DNA from: Piezodorus guildinii
Taxonomy: Eukaryota; Arthropoda; Insecta; Hemiptera; Pentatomidae
Direction of reading: 5' to 3'
Assembly: GCA_023052935.1 (NCBI GenBank)
Contig: CM041298.1
Span: 57,220,217-57,284,216 of the forward strand
Length of the DNA stretch: 64,000 nucleotides
Of this stretch, positions 41,901 through 53,900 are shown one piece after another. The notes beneath the pieces are model-generated. The model had not been told where the DNA came from. It made no database searches and worked only from the letters and a program-made list of their open reading frames with translations. Positions within the stretch are counted from its first letter, which is position 1. Each line of letters opens with the position of its first letter. The translations under genes and the position numbers were made by a program.

Positions 41901-44900
41901 ATTTTACAATATTGAGCCAAGGTATCATATCAAAAATGTTCTACTCAGTCTCCGTTTGTAATTTCACTTCACCCATATCTGTGATCATGTTCTTTGTTTT
42001 TTATAATTGGTATAATATTTTCCTGAGCAGGTGCTTGCGTCTTCATCTTGTGCGATGGTTCTGATTATGCAAATAACAGATGAATTATTAATTTATCCAT
42101 TTGGATATTTATTTAATTCAAATTATTAATAAGTTATTGTGTATCTAATTATTATTAATTATATATATTTTTTTAAATTATAGTTAATGAGATTAGACGG
42201 AAGTAGTGATGGAGTATCACGCTCGGAAAGTGTAACTGATCTCAATAAGGAGCTCCGAGGAGAACTTTCGAGGCCTAGAAAATCCCTCCCTGATGCGACT
42301 GACGTACCATCTAAACAATTTGCTATCGGTGAGCTGTCTCATTTTATTTCTTATCATTATTTTCTTATATAACATTTAGAATAAATGAGATTTACTTTTA
42401 TATTATATTTAGAGGTCCGGATTTACAGCTTGGTCCCACCTTAGATCAATTACCAAAAAAAAAAAAAAAAAAAAAGAAATTGTTTAGATAACGAAGAATA
42501 TGTTTATTCTAAGTTAATTTTTTTGTTCATGAGTGTTCATAATAATATGAGTTCATGTTATTATGCAATAAATTTTAAGTCATTGTCATGAAAATATGTT
42601 TCTTGAGGAAAACTGCTAGATTTTCCTTCGGATACTCATGAAAAGGTGGCAGCACAAGCTGTGGAAGTCCGAACTTTAAATCCGTACTTGGTTATGCCAA
42701 TAGGAGTACTTTTTAATCTTCTCTCAGGTCTCAGGTGAAGACCAGTTCGAAACAGTTATGGTTTGCACATGACAGGATATTTTTTATTTATTTTATATAT
42801 TTTAAAATGTTATTAAATTAAATATTTATTTTTATTTTAAACACAAATGTTTGTTTCAAATTTATTAGTACATATACTGCCGGTCAAAAGTCTGTGACCA
42901 CTTATGGTTTACATCAATAAGTCATGAATACCTAAATGAAATATAGGGATCTTAATATTATTTGTATTTATAAACAAATTTGCTAATTAGGTGTAAGAAA
43001 GTTTTGTGACTATTTAAGTAACAAGAAATAATTTGATTAAACCTAATTATTGCTAAGACTTCTAACATGATAAAAATAATAAACCATGTGATTTTAGTGT
43101 CTGAAGTTTTGTTAACAGTATAGCAATTCCATAATTAATGTGATAAATTTTATTTTTAGTTTGATTTATTGATTTCTCGACTGCCAAAGTTCACTGCACA
43201 GGCAATTTTCATTTTTTTTTTCATTAACAAATGGTTAAAAAGAATGAATTTTCCTTTTAATTGCGTTGTGGAACCCACATAATACACAAAGAGAAAAAAT
43301 CTGATTGTCTAAGTGCCACTCAACAAAAAATTCCAACAGATTCATTGATTTAAACCATAGGTAGCTTCAAACCTTTGCCCGCAGTATATATGTAGAGATT
43401 AGAATTAATGATTTGTTTTTATCTTATAGAATTTAATAGTTTTTATTATTACATTTATCTCATTCAATAACTATATAAAAAATAAATACTAAGTTATGAG
43501 TTATTTTAATAAAATAACATAACATAAATTAATGCAATATTATTATAGTATAATATTATCAAGCCAATAATCCTATTGGAAATTAGCACAACAGCATTAT
43601 AATTCAAAGTTTTATTTATGAAATATTTGTTTATTAAAGTTATGTGAGAATTATTCTGAAGACATCCTTGTTTTGTGGTCTCACTGTTTTTCTTTTCATT
43701 CTTCACTCACTCGTTTGTCTTTTATTTTTTTTCCTTTGTGCCTTTTGATTCAGTTATGCCTACCCTGGCATTGCTGTCAGTACGCTGTTCACACGAAGGA
43801 TATTCTTAGCTTGCTGACGAAGCGTTTCGACACAATGCTTAATGCACATTTCTCTTTTATTTTTATTTTTTAATTTAAAGAAAAACATAAGCTTAAGCAA
43901 CAGCTTAGTATAATTGTTATACAAAGTTTTTGAACAAAAGATGGTGCTACATCTGTCAGAAACCTGTGAACATATTCCTTTCTTTTATATGCCATGCACA
44001 GTTTTATCATTTCATTTTATTATTATTTAATTAGTTTAGTTTTAGTCAAATTTTATCATTCAAATTTAATGATGCTTATGTGGCATTAATTCTTTCTCAA
44101 CTAGGTGTTTTGAATATAACTTTTCCTTTTTTTTTATATATATATGATTATTGAATTATTGGAGTATTTTAGTAATAATATTAGGTAGAGGTTAGTTTAT
44201 AAAGATATAGTGATTATAGTGATAGTTTTAAGTTATAACTTATAGTGATAGGCAAAATTGCTAAATTGCTCCAATGTGTCTTATTTCTCTTTTTGCCTTC
44301 TTACCCTGATCATCCGATTTTTTTATTCTTTTTTTTTTTTTTTTAATATTAATTATGTATACCTTTAATGTTATCACGAATTCAAACCTGCTTTTGATGT
44401 CTTGTTTCTTTTTCCGCCCTCTTTTTATCTTCAATGATGTCATTCTCTTCTGCATTATTACTTTCTGTCTTTATATACATAGATTAAATCAGGGATCAAC
44501 AACCTGTTCTCTAAAGCCCACAAAGGAAACTCCACTTAATTTAAAGAATAGATAGAGGATCTGTAAGAATTGTATTGTAATAGTTCGAAAATGGATTTTT
44601 ATGTTATATAAAAAAAAAAAAAACCTCTTATGAATATGGGACTAAAATATTAATACTCTTTAGCTTTAAGAGTAATAAAACAAATTAAATATATTTAAAA
44701 ATAAAATTATTATAATAGTAAGTTTGTTTAAGTAAGAAAGGAAACATTTTTTTTCTATGAAAAAAATATTATAATTATTATTTGCCTCCTTGGATAAAAA
44801 AAAATGTCTTTATATTATTTTATTAGTTTTAAAATCAATCCCTAATATTAGCATTAATTATAATTTTTTAAAAAGTAGGGGGTTGGAAGTGAAAGGTTGA

Positions 44901-47900
44901 TGACTCCTGATTTTTATAAGACATTGGCCGACAATGTTTGTGGTATATTTTAATATCTGACTATTCTTCAACCCAGTGAAACATCAGAGCTGATTTGAGT
45001 TCATGCCTCCACTGATTCACGTCTTAAATTATTATGTGACCAAGTAAAGGCATTCATTTATAAAGAATAAATATTGATTTGCTTTTTACATTAAATTAAT
45101 ACATATACTAGAAAATCTGTAATATTTTAATACTAAACTTTAATTAACTTCATATTTAATTTAATATGTTTACTTATTTGTGTTAATTTTATTTTATTTT
45201 GGTTTCTAATCAGTTAATATTATTTTTGATACATATGTCAAGTCAACACATTTATTATATTGCATAATGAATGCCTATTTCTGTTTTTTGAATGGTATCT
45301 TTTATTTTTGGAAGTTTTAGTCGAAAAAAAATTTTGATACAAGGTGTAAAATCTTTGGATTCGTATACCATGAGTGATTGGTTTATTATATAAGGCGAGT
45401 TGAAATATTTTCGGATAAAATAATAGTCTTGGAATTTAAGCTTGTCTTGAAGTGTAATTTAAGGCATAACAAACTTACAGACACAGTAAAATTGCGGTTA
45501 TTTTTTGCTTTAGCATTTTTCTATATAATCATCATATGTTGAGCTAATGTACTTCATTGCTTCACTTAATATTTTCAAAGAACTAATGTTTAAAGTATGC
45601 AAATTGTGCATAGTAATTCGGGGATTGGGGTATTCAGAAAAAGCCATGAAAGCAAAGTACATTCAAGAGAACCCAGTTAGGAACAGTGTTTTTTCGATTC
45701 TTATCTTTATCAGGTAGTATTTATTAATTGGTGGTCCCAAAAATTAAATGTTGACATTCTCACTCAGGTTGGTAAGGGGTAAAAGGAGCCAAAGTAACTA
45801 CATGGTTTATTAATTCTCCTACGAATACAAGTACTACAACCTATGGGCACTTCAGAGGGTCTCGTACCTTGTATTCTTTTACGTACACAACCCAAATGTC
45901 CTTGTTATTATCACTTAGTTATAAATAAAAGTTACCATTTAAAAAGTGGGATATTTAACTCCTTAATTTTTTTGTTTATTTTAAGTTATTTGCTTTGCGT
46001 TTAATTTATTATCCAATTGGAAGCTCAGTACTGCTATTTCTTTTTTCTTTTTTTTGTTTTATTTATACAATTTTTATTTTTATTAGCAGTATTTTGAATT
46101 GACAAAAAAGTAATTAAAAAAAACAAACTAGAAAAGTCAATACAAAGCTATTGTCACATGTCTCATATTGCCTTTGTTTTTTTTTATGTTTACTTTTATT
46201 GTTGGCCGAACAGGCTCCATTTTGTCAGGTAATAGGCTTTTTATCTGCAACTTGGCATGGTCGTGCATGTGGTATAGATATTGCCTGCTATTTTTATTTT
46301 ATTTTTTTAGTAAATTTAACAATTTAGCAATTAGATCGCTTTATTCTTTAGTTGAAGTTAAAAGGTTATAATAATTCGAAAAGATCATCATCTGACATAA
46401 TAATCGTCATAATAACCATTATTCATTTATTAAGAAGGATTGATCAAAGAAATAAATAACCAACAGTTTATGAAACCATGAAATCAATTGTTTAATCTTA
46501 AAAGGATTCATGGAATTTTGTAACAAAGCATGTTCTTCATTATATGAACCGATGAAGTTAAAGATCCCTATAAATTATAATGTAAGTTCCAGCAAGCATA
46601 ATCTCCAGATCGTGGAATAATAGTGATGCTGGGTGACATTACTAATAGAATGTATAAAAATAAAAAAAATTACCGTTTATCAACCAACTGTTTGTATTTT
46701 TTATTTCTTTGACATATAATGCAATCTACTGTTATCTACCGTCATTAGCCATATGCTAGTCAATTGTTCACTCCCCCGTTGATACCATTCTTTGTAATGG
46801 CTGTCAAAAAACTCTTGGATTGCAATTACCAAAATTACCAAATTTTTTCCGTTGAAGATAACGGGTCACGGATCATAACAAGTTTTAATCTGAACGTGCA
46901 AAGTCTGGACTATATGGTGGATGAGGCAGGATTTTGAACCAATGTAGCTCTTTAAACTTTTCTTCCGTTCCACAGGAAGAGTGATAAGAAGCATTGTCTT
47001 GTTGAAAGGAAACTCCTTTCCTCTGACAACTTCATGTACAACCTTTCCAGTTGTTCGCTGTAGAATTCAGAATTCAAAGAGCATCCATCAGGAACAAATT
47101 CATGATGAATAAAATCTTTAAAATAAAACAAAAGAACAGCATGGATTTTTTAAAATTGCTTCCTAGCAGCAACTGGAAAAGCAACAGTTAGATAGGGATC
47201 TAACCATTGCTCATGGGTATTCAGATTTTGCTAATAAACCCACTTTTTATCACAGTTCACAATCTTATGGTAAAATCTCATATCCGAAGAGTTTTTCAAT
47301 TAATTTTCAAAAGTGTCTACCTGTTAGCTGATTGCTGAGGAGTAAGTTCGTGAGTGACCAGTCTACTGCTTTTTTCACCTTCCCCATGGAGATTAGTTGG
47401 CGACTTACAGTATCTCTCGACACACTACACTCTGTGGCAAGTTCCCGAGTATTTGTGGACGGATTTGATTCAACAGCTTTCTATCTCATCAATAACCATT
47501 TATGGTCACACAGAGCCTTTTTTCCTTTTCCACATTGTATCTCCACAGCTAAATTTATTAAACCAACTCTGCTCAGTGCACTGGTCAAAGACATCTCCCC
47601 TTCATATTTAATTCTGTGAATTTTCATTAATGTCTTAAAATTACAAGAATTTTTATAGGACACTATCATGTTTCTTCCTTGAAACTAATAACTAAACTGA
47701 AACTTCTTTTTTTTTTAAGAAGTCAAATGGGATAAAACAAGCTTAGAGAATGCTCTTGGCAGGATTATTAATTACTGGTAAATATTAAGTATGATTAAAA
47801 TATTTACAGTTCTTTGAAATCTTAAATTTGATGAAGTGGTCATTTTTTTTTTTTTACTTTATACACTCCATTAGTTATGAGGTTATCTTAAATTCAGTCA

Positions 47901-50900
47901 AAAATAAGAGGATTCACTCACAGCCACCCAGAGGTTTGTGAGGCTTGTCATCCAACTGGTGGTAATTTACAAAAAGGATTTCATTGGAATTATTAAGCCC
48001 TAAAATAAAATAAAAAGTTTGATCTGATTCAGTAAAAATTATAATACAATATTCATTCTTCAAACTCTTTTATTGACATTAAAGTCCATTAAGATGTTTG
48101 GAATTCTAAAAAAATAAAGAAAGAAAAAAAATGCAAAGAAAAACTCCAGGCAATGATTAACTAATGAGTTAATAATATCATCTAGCAAAAATAATTACAG
48201 GTATAATTTACAATAATTGACTTCAGAGATTAATTGTTTAATTGACATAAGTGAAAGTGAAAATCTTCTTACTGGAATCTTGACTAAAGTATTTAATTGT
48301 TTTATATAACAAAAAGAATTATTTGGGTCTAGTATTGAAAAGAGCGGTGCTGTTGTTATTTTTAGTGGCTAAGAACTATGGATGCTGATCAATATTAATT
48401 TCAGCTATCACTTATCCATTAACATTAATGTATTGGGTTATAAATTTATCCTGGATTATTCCTACAGTATTTTCACTGCTTTATTATTTTTAATTTTTGT
48501 TTATATTTAATGCTTGTAATCCATAACCAAATTAGCTAGAATGAAATAATAGTTTTATTTAGTAAAATAAAAGTAGTTAACAAGTAATTTATCTGTATCA
48601 ATTTGAAAATATTAGAAGACAATTTAGTTTATATTAATGTGGTATTTTTAACTGTTCAATAGTTTTGTTAATGTAAAATATTGGTTATTGTAAAATACAA
48701 TAAGATATTAGATATAAATTAATACAATTCACACTTAGAATAAAGCGATTTAGAATGGTAATGCTGCCTGTTTTAGTTCTGCTCTTTTATGCAACTTGCT
48801 TTGAATGATCATTCATTATTTCATCTCCCCTCATTCATAACTGCTTAATTCCGAGCAATTCCTTTTTTCCCATTCATTAATTTCATTCATATTTTCCCCT
48901 CATATCCTTTCAAAATCCTTTCAGTGTGAACTTGAAGTATGTAACACTGTAAATACCCACAAGTAGTTGTATTGACTGTGTCTTAAGTATAAAGTCTTCG
49001 ATTGTTTTCGTTTGGCCTTTTTCTCGAAGGCATGCACGATTGTTGTATATAAATATGTTATATTTTTTTAAACAATGTGGGGTTTCTGTATAAGCTGTTG
49101 CGCTGATATCATGTAAAACTGATTCCGAATGACAATGTTGTATTTTAGTAAGTTATGTTGAAAATGTTATTGTTGTTTATTTATTTTACAATTTTTTTTT
49201 TTTCAGTTTTATAGGTGATTGTATGTGTATGCCATAATTTTTAGCAATAATGATTTATTGCTTTTAAGACATATTGCTCTTTAAATTGGACCATTAATTT
49301 TGAGTTTTCTATATTTAAAATACATTCCATATAAATCTTCAAGTATAATAACGGCTTTTTTTGCTATTCAATTAAAGATTTTTCAATCTTAAACATCTTT
49401 ATTATTCTAAATAATGATTTTTCTTTATATCTAGAAAGAAATATTAAAGTTTTGTCACTTAGCATATAATATATTGCGAATCGGGCAAACTATCAACTCT
49501 TTGTGTTGTTTGTAGTCCAATAGTAATCAAGAAACTGATTAAGTGAAATCTCTGGCAAATTTGGTTTCAAACATTAAAAACTTAATAAAAATTGTTTTAT
49601 TCATTTTAATTACAGATTCTAAATTTTTATTTAATTCGCATATTTAAACAGTGATATGGTCTTTGTTATTTGATTTTAAAGTTATATAATTATTAGTATT
49701 CTTTATATACAAATATATATGTATATATCACTTTTTAGTGGTTTTTGACCCCAGTAAAAAGAATTAAAAAATTTTTAAAACTGATGATTTTTTTTTTTAA
49801 GTTCTGTCTAAAACGGTGGTTCCTACGAAGTGTTCCGTAGACCTCTGGGGGTCCGCAAATGATGTTCCGGGGGTCTATGATGGGTCATTGTGAAATTTTA
49901 TATTACTTTGACATAAAATATTTGTGAAATATTTATTTAATAAGCATCAGATATGCTCTACTCAGCCAAATTAAACATTATAAGTGATATAATTGCTGAC
50001 AAATGTCTGCTACTGCACCATCACTACTGTAAAATTAGTCATAGTATTTGAATCTAGTATTAGTATATTAGAACTAATCTATCTAGTATTCTATAGTATA
50101 TTCTTTTGTTTGTTTATTCATTTAGGATCACTTTTTGCTATTGTGGTTAATCGGATGACGCTACAGTGGGAGTCCTAAATTTTGCCTATCTAGCTTTAAT
50201 TAGGATAGGGATCTTTAACGAGTAACTGATATCGCACAGGCTTAGGACCATCTTTTTACATCCCCTCTGAAGGACAGCATAACCAAGGATCGATTTTTTA
50301 CTCCCATTAAAAAATCCTTGGGCCACCTGCGGGTTTGAACCCACAACCTTGGGCATAGAAGACAGTTATACTAGCCAATACACCAGAGATGACCCCTTTA
50401 AATTTACGTAATTCACTATTTCACTAATTGAAGTAAACTCCTAGTCTTTTTTTTTTATTTTTTATTTAAATTTTCCCTATTCGACCATTTCTGGCATACA
50501 CAGTTTCGGTATTTCACACAGACTGTTATCACTTGCAGTTTTAGCCCATTCAAAATCTAAAGATATATTTAATATTTTATATTTATATTTTTAGATTGAG
50601 TGGGTAGCGTCACTACCTGTATTTCATGTCAGTTTACTATGTCCATCTCATTTACTTGATGTACGTGGGTGAATCAAATATAAACGAGACTTATTTTTTA
50701 ATTTATACTTTGAACACAAAGAAAAGTACACCTCATTTTTCTACATAGTCTTCTGATTTGGAAATAGATTTTTCCCAGCGCATAGGTAATTTTCCAATCC
50801 CGTGCTCATAGAATGGAATAGGTTGTGTCTTCAGCCAATTGAGCACGTAGGCTTCAACCTCATCGTCACTGACGAATCTGACCTTCCAAAGCTTCCTTGA

Positions 50901-53900
50901 GTGGGCCAAACAGGTGAAAGTCACATGGTGATAAGTCTGGACTGTAGAGAGGGTGTTCCTGCGTCTCCCATCCCAGTTGCTCCAATTTTTCTCTCGTCAG
51001 GGCCGCAGTATGCGGGCGAGCATTGTCCTGAAGAAGAATCACTTCTCTCATTGGTAGAACCCTTCTTTTGCGGTGATATCCAAGTCTGACTTCATTCAAA
51101 ATGTCGCAGTAGTATGCGGCATTGATAGTCCTACGTTCATGCAAAAAATCAAGATGCAGCAAGCCACGCTGGTCAAAAAACACGGAAGCCAAAACCTTCC
51201 CAGCTGACAGCCGTGACTTGACTTTCACTGGTCCAGGTTCCCCTTTCAGTCTCCACTCCATACTAGCTTGTTTTTATTCAGGGGTGTAATGGTGCACCCA
51301 AGTTTCATCACAGGTGATAATGTGAGTGAGAAATGAGGCTCCCTCAGCCTGAAATCTTGCAAGAAGACCTTCACAGACCTGCAAACGGTTCAGCTTCTGC
51401 TCAGCTGTGAGAAGTCGAGGAACCCACCTGGCACACACCTTACGAAACCCTAGTTCCTGTGTGAGTATGGAAAAAGTGCTTCCATAGCTTATCCCAACCT
51501 CACTTGCAATGGCACTGGTGATTAGACGTCTGTCACCTTCAATAAGCTGTCGAACACGGCTGATGTTGTTTGCTGTGATGCTGGAGCAGGGTCTGGGATC
51601 GTGGATTTCATTCTGAACACGATCACGACCCTCCACAAACTGTTTATGCCATGCAAACACTCAGGCACGAGAAAGTATCTCTTCCCCGAACTGTACAGTC
51701 AATCTTCTCAAAAAGTCTTGTTTATATTTGATTCACCCACATATATAATACAGTTGTAAATATCAAGAAATATGTTTAAAAAAATTTTTTTTAGAATTTA
51801 GGGGAGGAGTGACCTTGCCATTGAAATGATTGGTTAAAGGGGTCTGCAAAAAATTTTTGTTGGGAACCACTGGTCTAAAAATATCTTTTTTGAATACCAT
51901 TGTTTTGTGTGTTTTTTTATTTATTATATATTTTTTGTCCCTTTCTTCATAAAATCAATTTATATCATTGGAACCTCAATAATATTTAATTGAAAAAAAA
52001 GTTTAACTTTATTGAAGACTATTTCTTGTGTTATATTCATAGAATTCCTGTTCCTACTGATGTAACATGTTTAATTATTTCCTTGTGTGATTATAACTTC
52101 TTTCATTGGTGTTGGTATGTGATGTTTAATGGTGTTGGGATATATTTCAGCTCGTCCGACATTCCTCAATCTCAACATCAACTTGAACACCCTTCGCCTC
52201 CAGCCTGGCTCGAAACGTATGTTACTAACACAAAATCCTTATTAACATTCTCTTTTCTTTTGTGTACTAATGAATCCTATTAATGTTGTATTTTTATATG
52301 ACTAACCATTTTATATAATGTTGACATTGAAACCTCTTTAATCTCTCTGAATTTCGAAAGTACTACACATTTTAGCCCTTTGCTAAAATGCCCCATTTCG
52401 GACATTGACTACCAGCAACTCGATGGCATGAAAACTTACCCCCAGAAATGGTGATAAGATATAGCAAAAATTTAGAATCCAGTAGGACAATGTATTAAAT
52501 TTTATTTTTATGTATTTGTGGAAATTAAAGAACTCATATTTATAAAAAATAATCACAATTTATTCTTTATGATTGAAACATCTTAGTAATGTCTACCACA
52601 CTAGTTGGATCGCTGTCACTATCTATAAAGTTTCTTCGTTTTATTGTTAGTTGTATAATATCATCATCTCTAACATTACTATCATCTTCTGCTTGAATAT
52701 TAATTATGTCGAATCTATCCTTATAAATATCTATCGGAAATTCGTCTTACACTACTGTTTACATCACGAGATTCACTGGTGTTTAGTCATTTCAACATTT
52801 TTCCAAAAAAAAAAAAAAAAAAAAAAATTATAAAATGAAAGAAAGTATTGAAATGGTTTAGAAATTCTTAATGGTGAATTACAAAATCACAAAACTGTCT
52901 TATAGCAGCAGATATTTTTACAATTGAATGTGATGTGAATAAATTTCTTTTCTCAGTTTTTGGATTTCTTTATTATCTTATCAAGTTTCCTTATATCAAC
53001 TTTTCTCCTGCATCTTTCTTCCACTAATGCTGCTTACTGCCAAAAAATTTATTTAAGTGCAGTCGTTAATGCACTTAAGCACATTCTCTTTTGACGTAAA
53101 ACTGTTTGATTTATTTATCATGCTACTTGATATTTTGGTCTGTTTTTTGTGTCATTTTAATAGAAAACTACAGGAAAATATGGCTTTCTTAAAAAATTGC
53201 AGTTGAATAAGCTCATTTTTCATAACCGCTTATTAACTTTCATATCCCCTCACAGGGGACAACCGAGTGCAAAGGGTTAAATAAGAAGTTCAATAAAATT
53301 ACCTTCTGTTAAACTGTTTTCCACAAATACATACAATTTCATTATTTATTTCAGATACTAGAATAATATAGTTTTATCTATTCAAAAATAATTATTAGTT
53401 TATTATAGACTAAAGAGGTTTCTCTGTTTTTTATTGTTATTTATTAACATGAAATATTATACCTCTATTAACCATTTTATTCCATAATTCCATTTTATCC
53501 CTTCCATATTACCTTATGTATTGTTTTATGACGTTGAGTCCTTTTCTTTTTGACAATTTCTTTTTATTTCTTCTTTTTCTTCATAGATAATCCTCCTGTT
53601 CCGTTACTTTACAGAGCAAAATAATTTTAAATTACTGTTTGCTTTTTATTGGATATTTAATTATAGCTAACTGATTTTATTTATTATTATTATTTGCTGA
53701 ATAATGTTTCTATTAAAAATGCTAAGTTAATATTTTTTACACAATATAAATATAATTTATTGTAGGTGTAATTTATTTTTAAATTTACATATTATGCAGG
53801 TAAATCTTGCTGAACATTGGGGGGAAACAATTAAAATAAAATATTAGAATATATATTGTGTCTAAACTGTTTTATTTATAAAATGAAATACTGTCAATTA

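Larger units (their letters stand above)
49814..51872. mobile_element. hAT element with 8-bp target duplication, containing nested insertions
   Basis: The octamer GTCTAAAA stands immediately outside both ends (49806-49813 and 51873-51880). The ends are near-perfect inverted repeats (CGGTGGTTCC, and CAGTGGTTCC read from the right). Inside are a SINE (50105-50400) and a complete mariner (50664-51741). Without the mariner the element is about 980 bases and has no transposase, so it is non-autonomous. Confidence 0.88.
42329..52150. other. Intron 26 (9.8 kb, the longest)
   Basis: Contains a possible hAT-like remnant with GGATTTA-bearing ends (42412-42692), a Tc1-like MITE (42877-43384), a hAT-like MITE (44490-44909), a mariner relic (46740-47810) and a hAT element with nested SINE and mariner (49814-51872). 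Spans 44910-46700 and 47810-49800 show little except AT-rich sequence. Two candidate alternative exons are discussed in the findings. Confidence 0.65.

Noticed and set aside
47332..47619. 95-codon plus-strand open frame
   Set aside because: It is the reverse complement of mariner-like transposase sequence, which reads correctly on the other strand.
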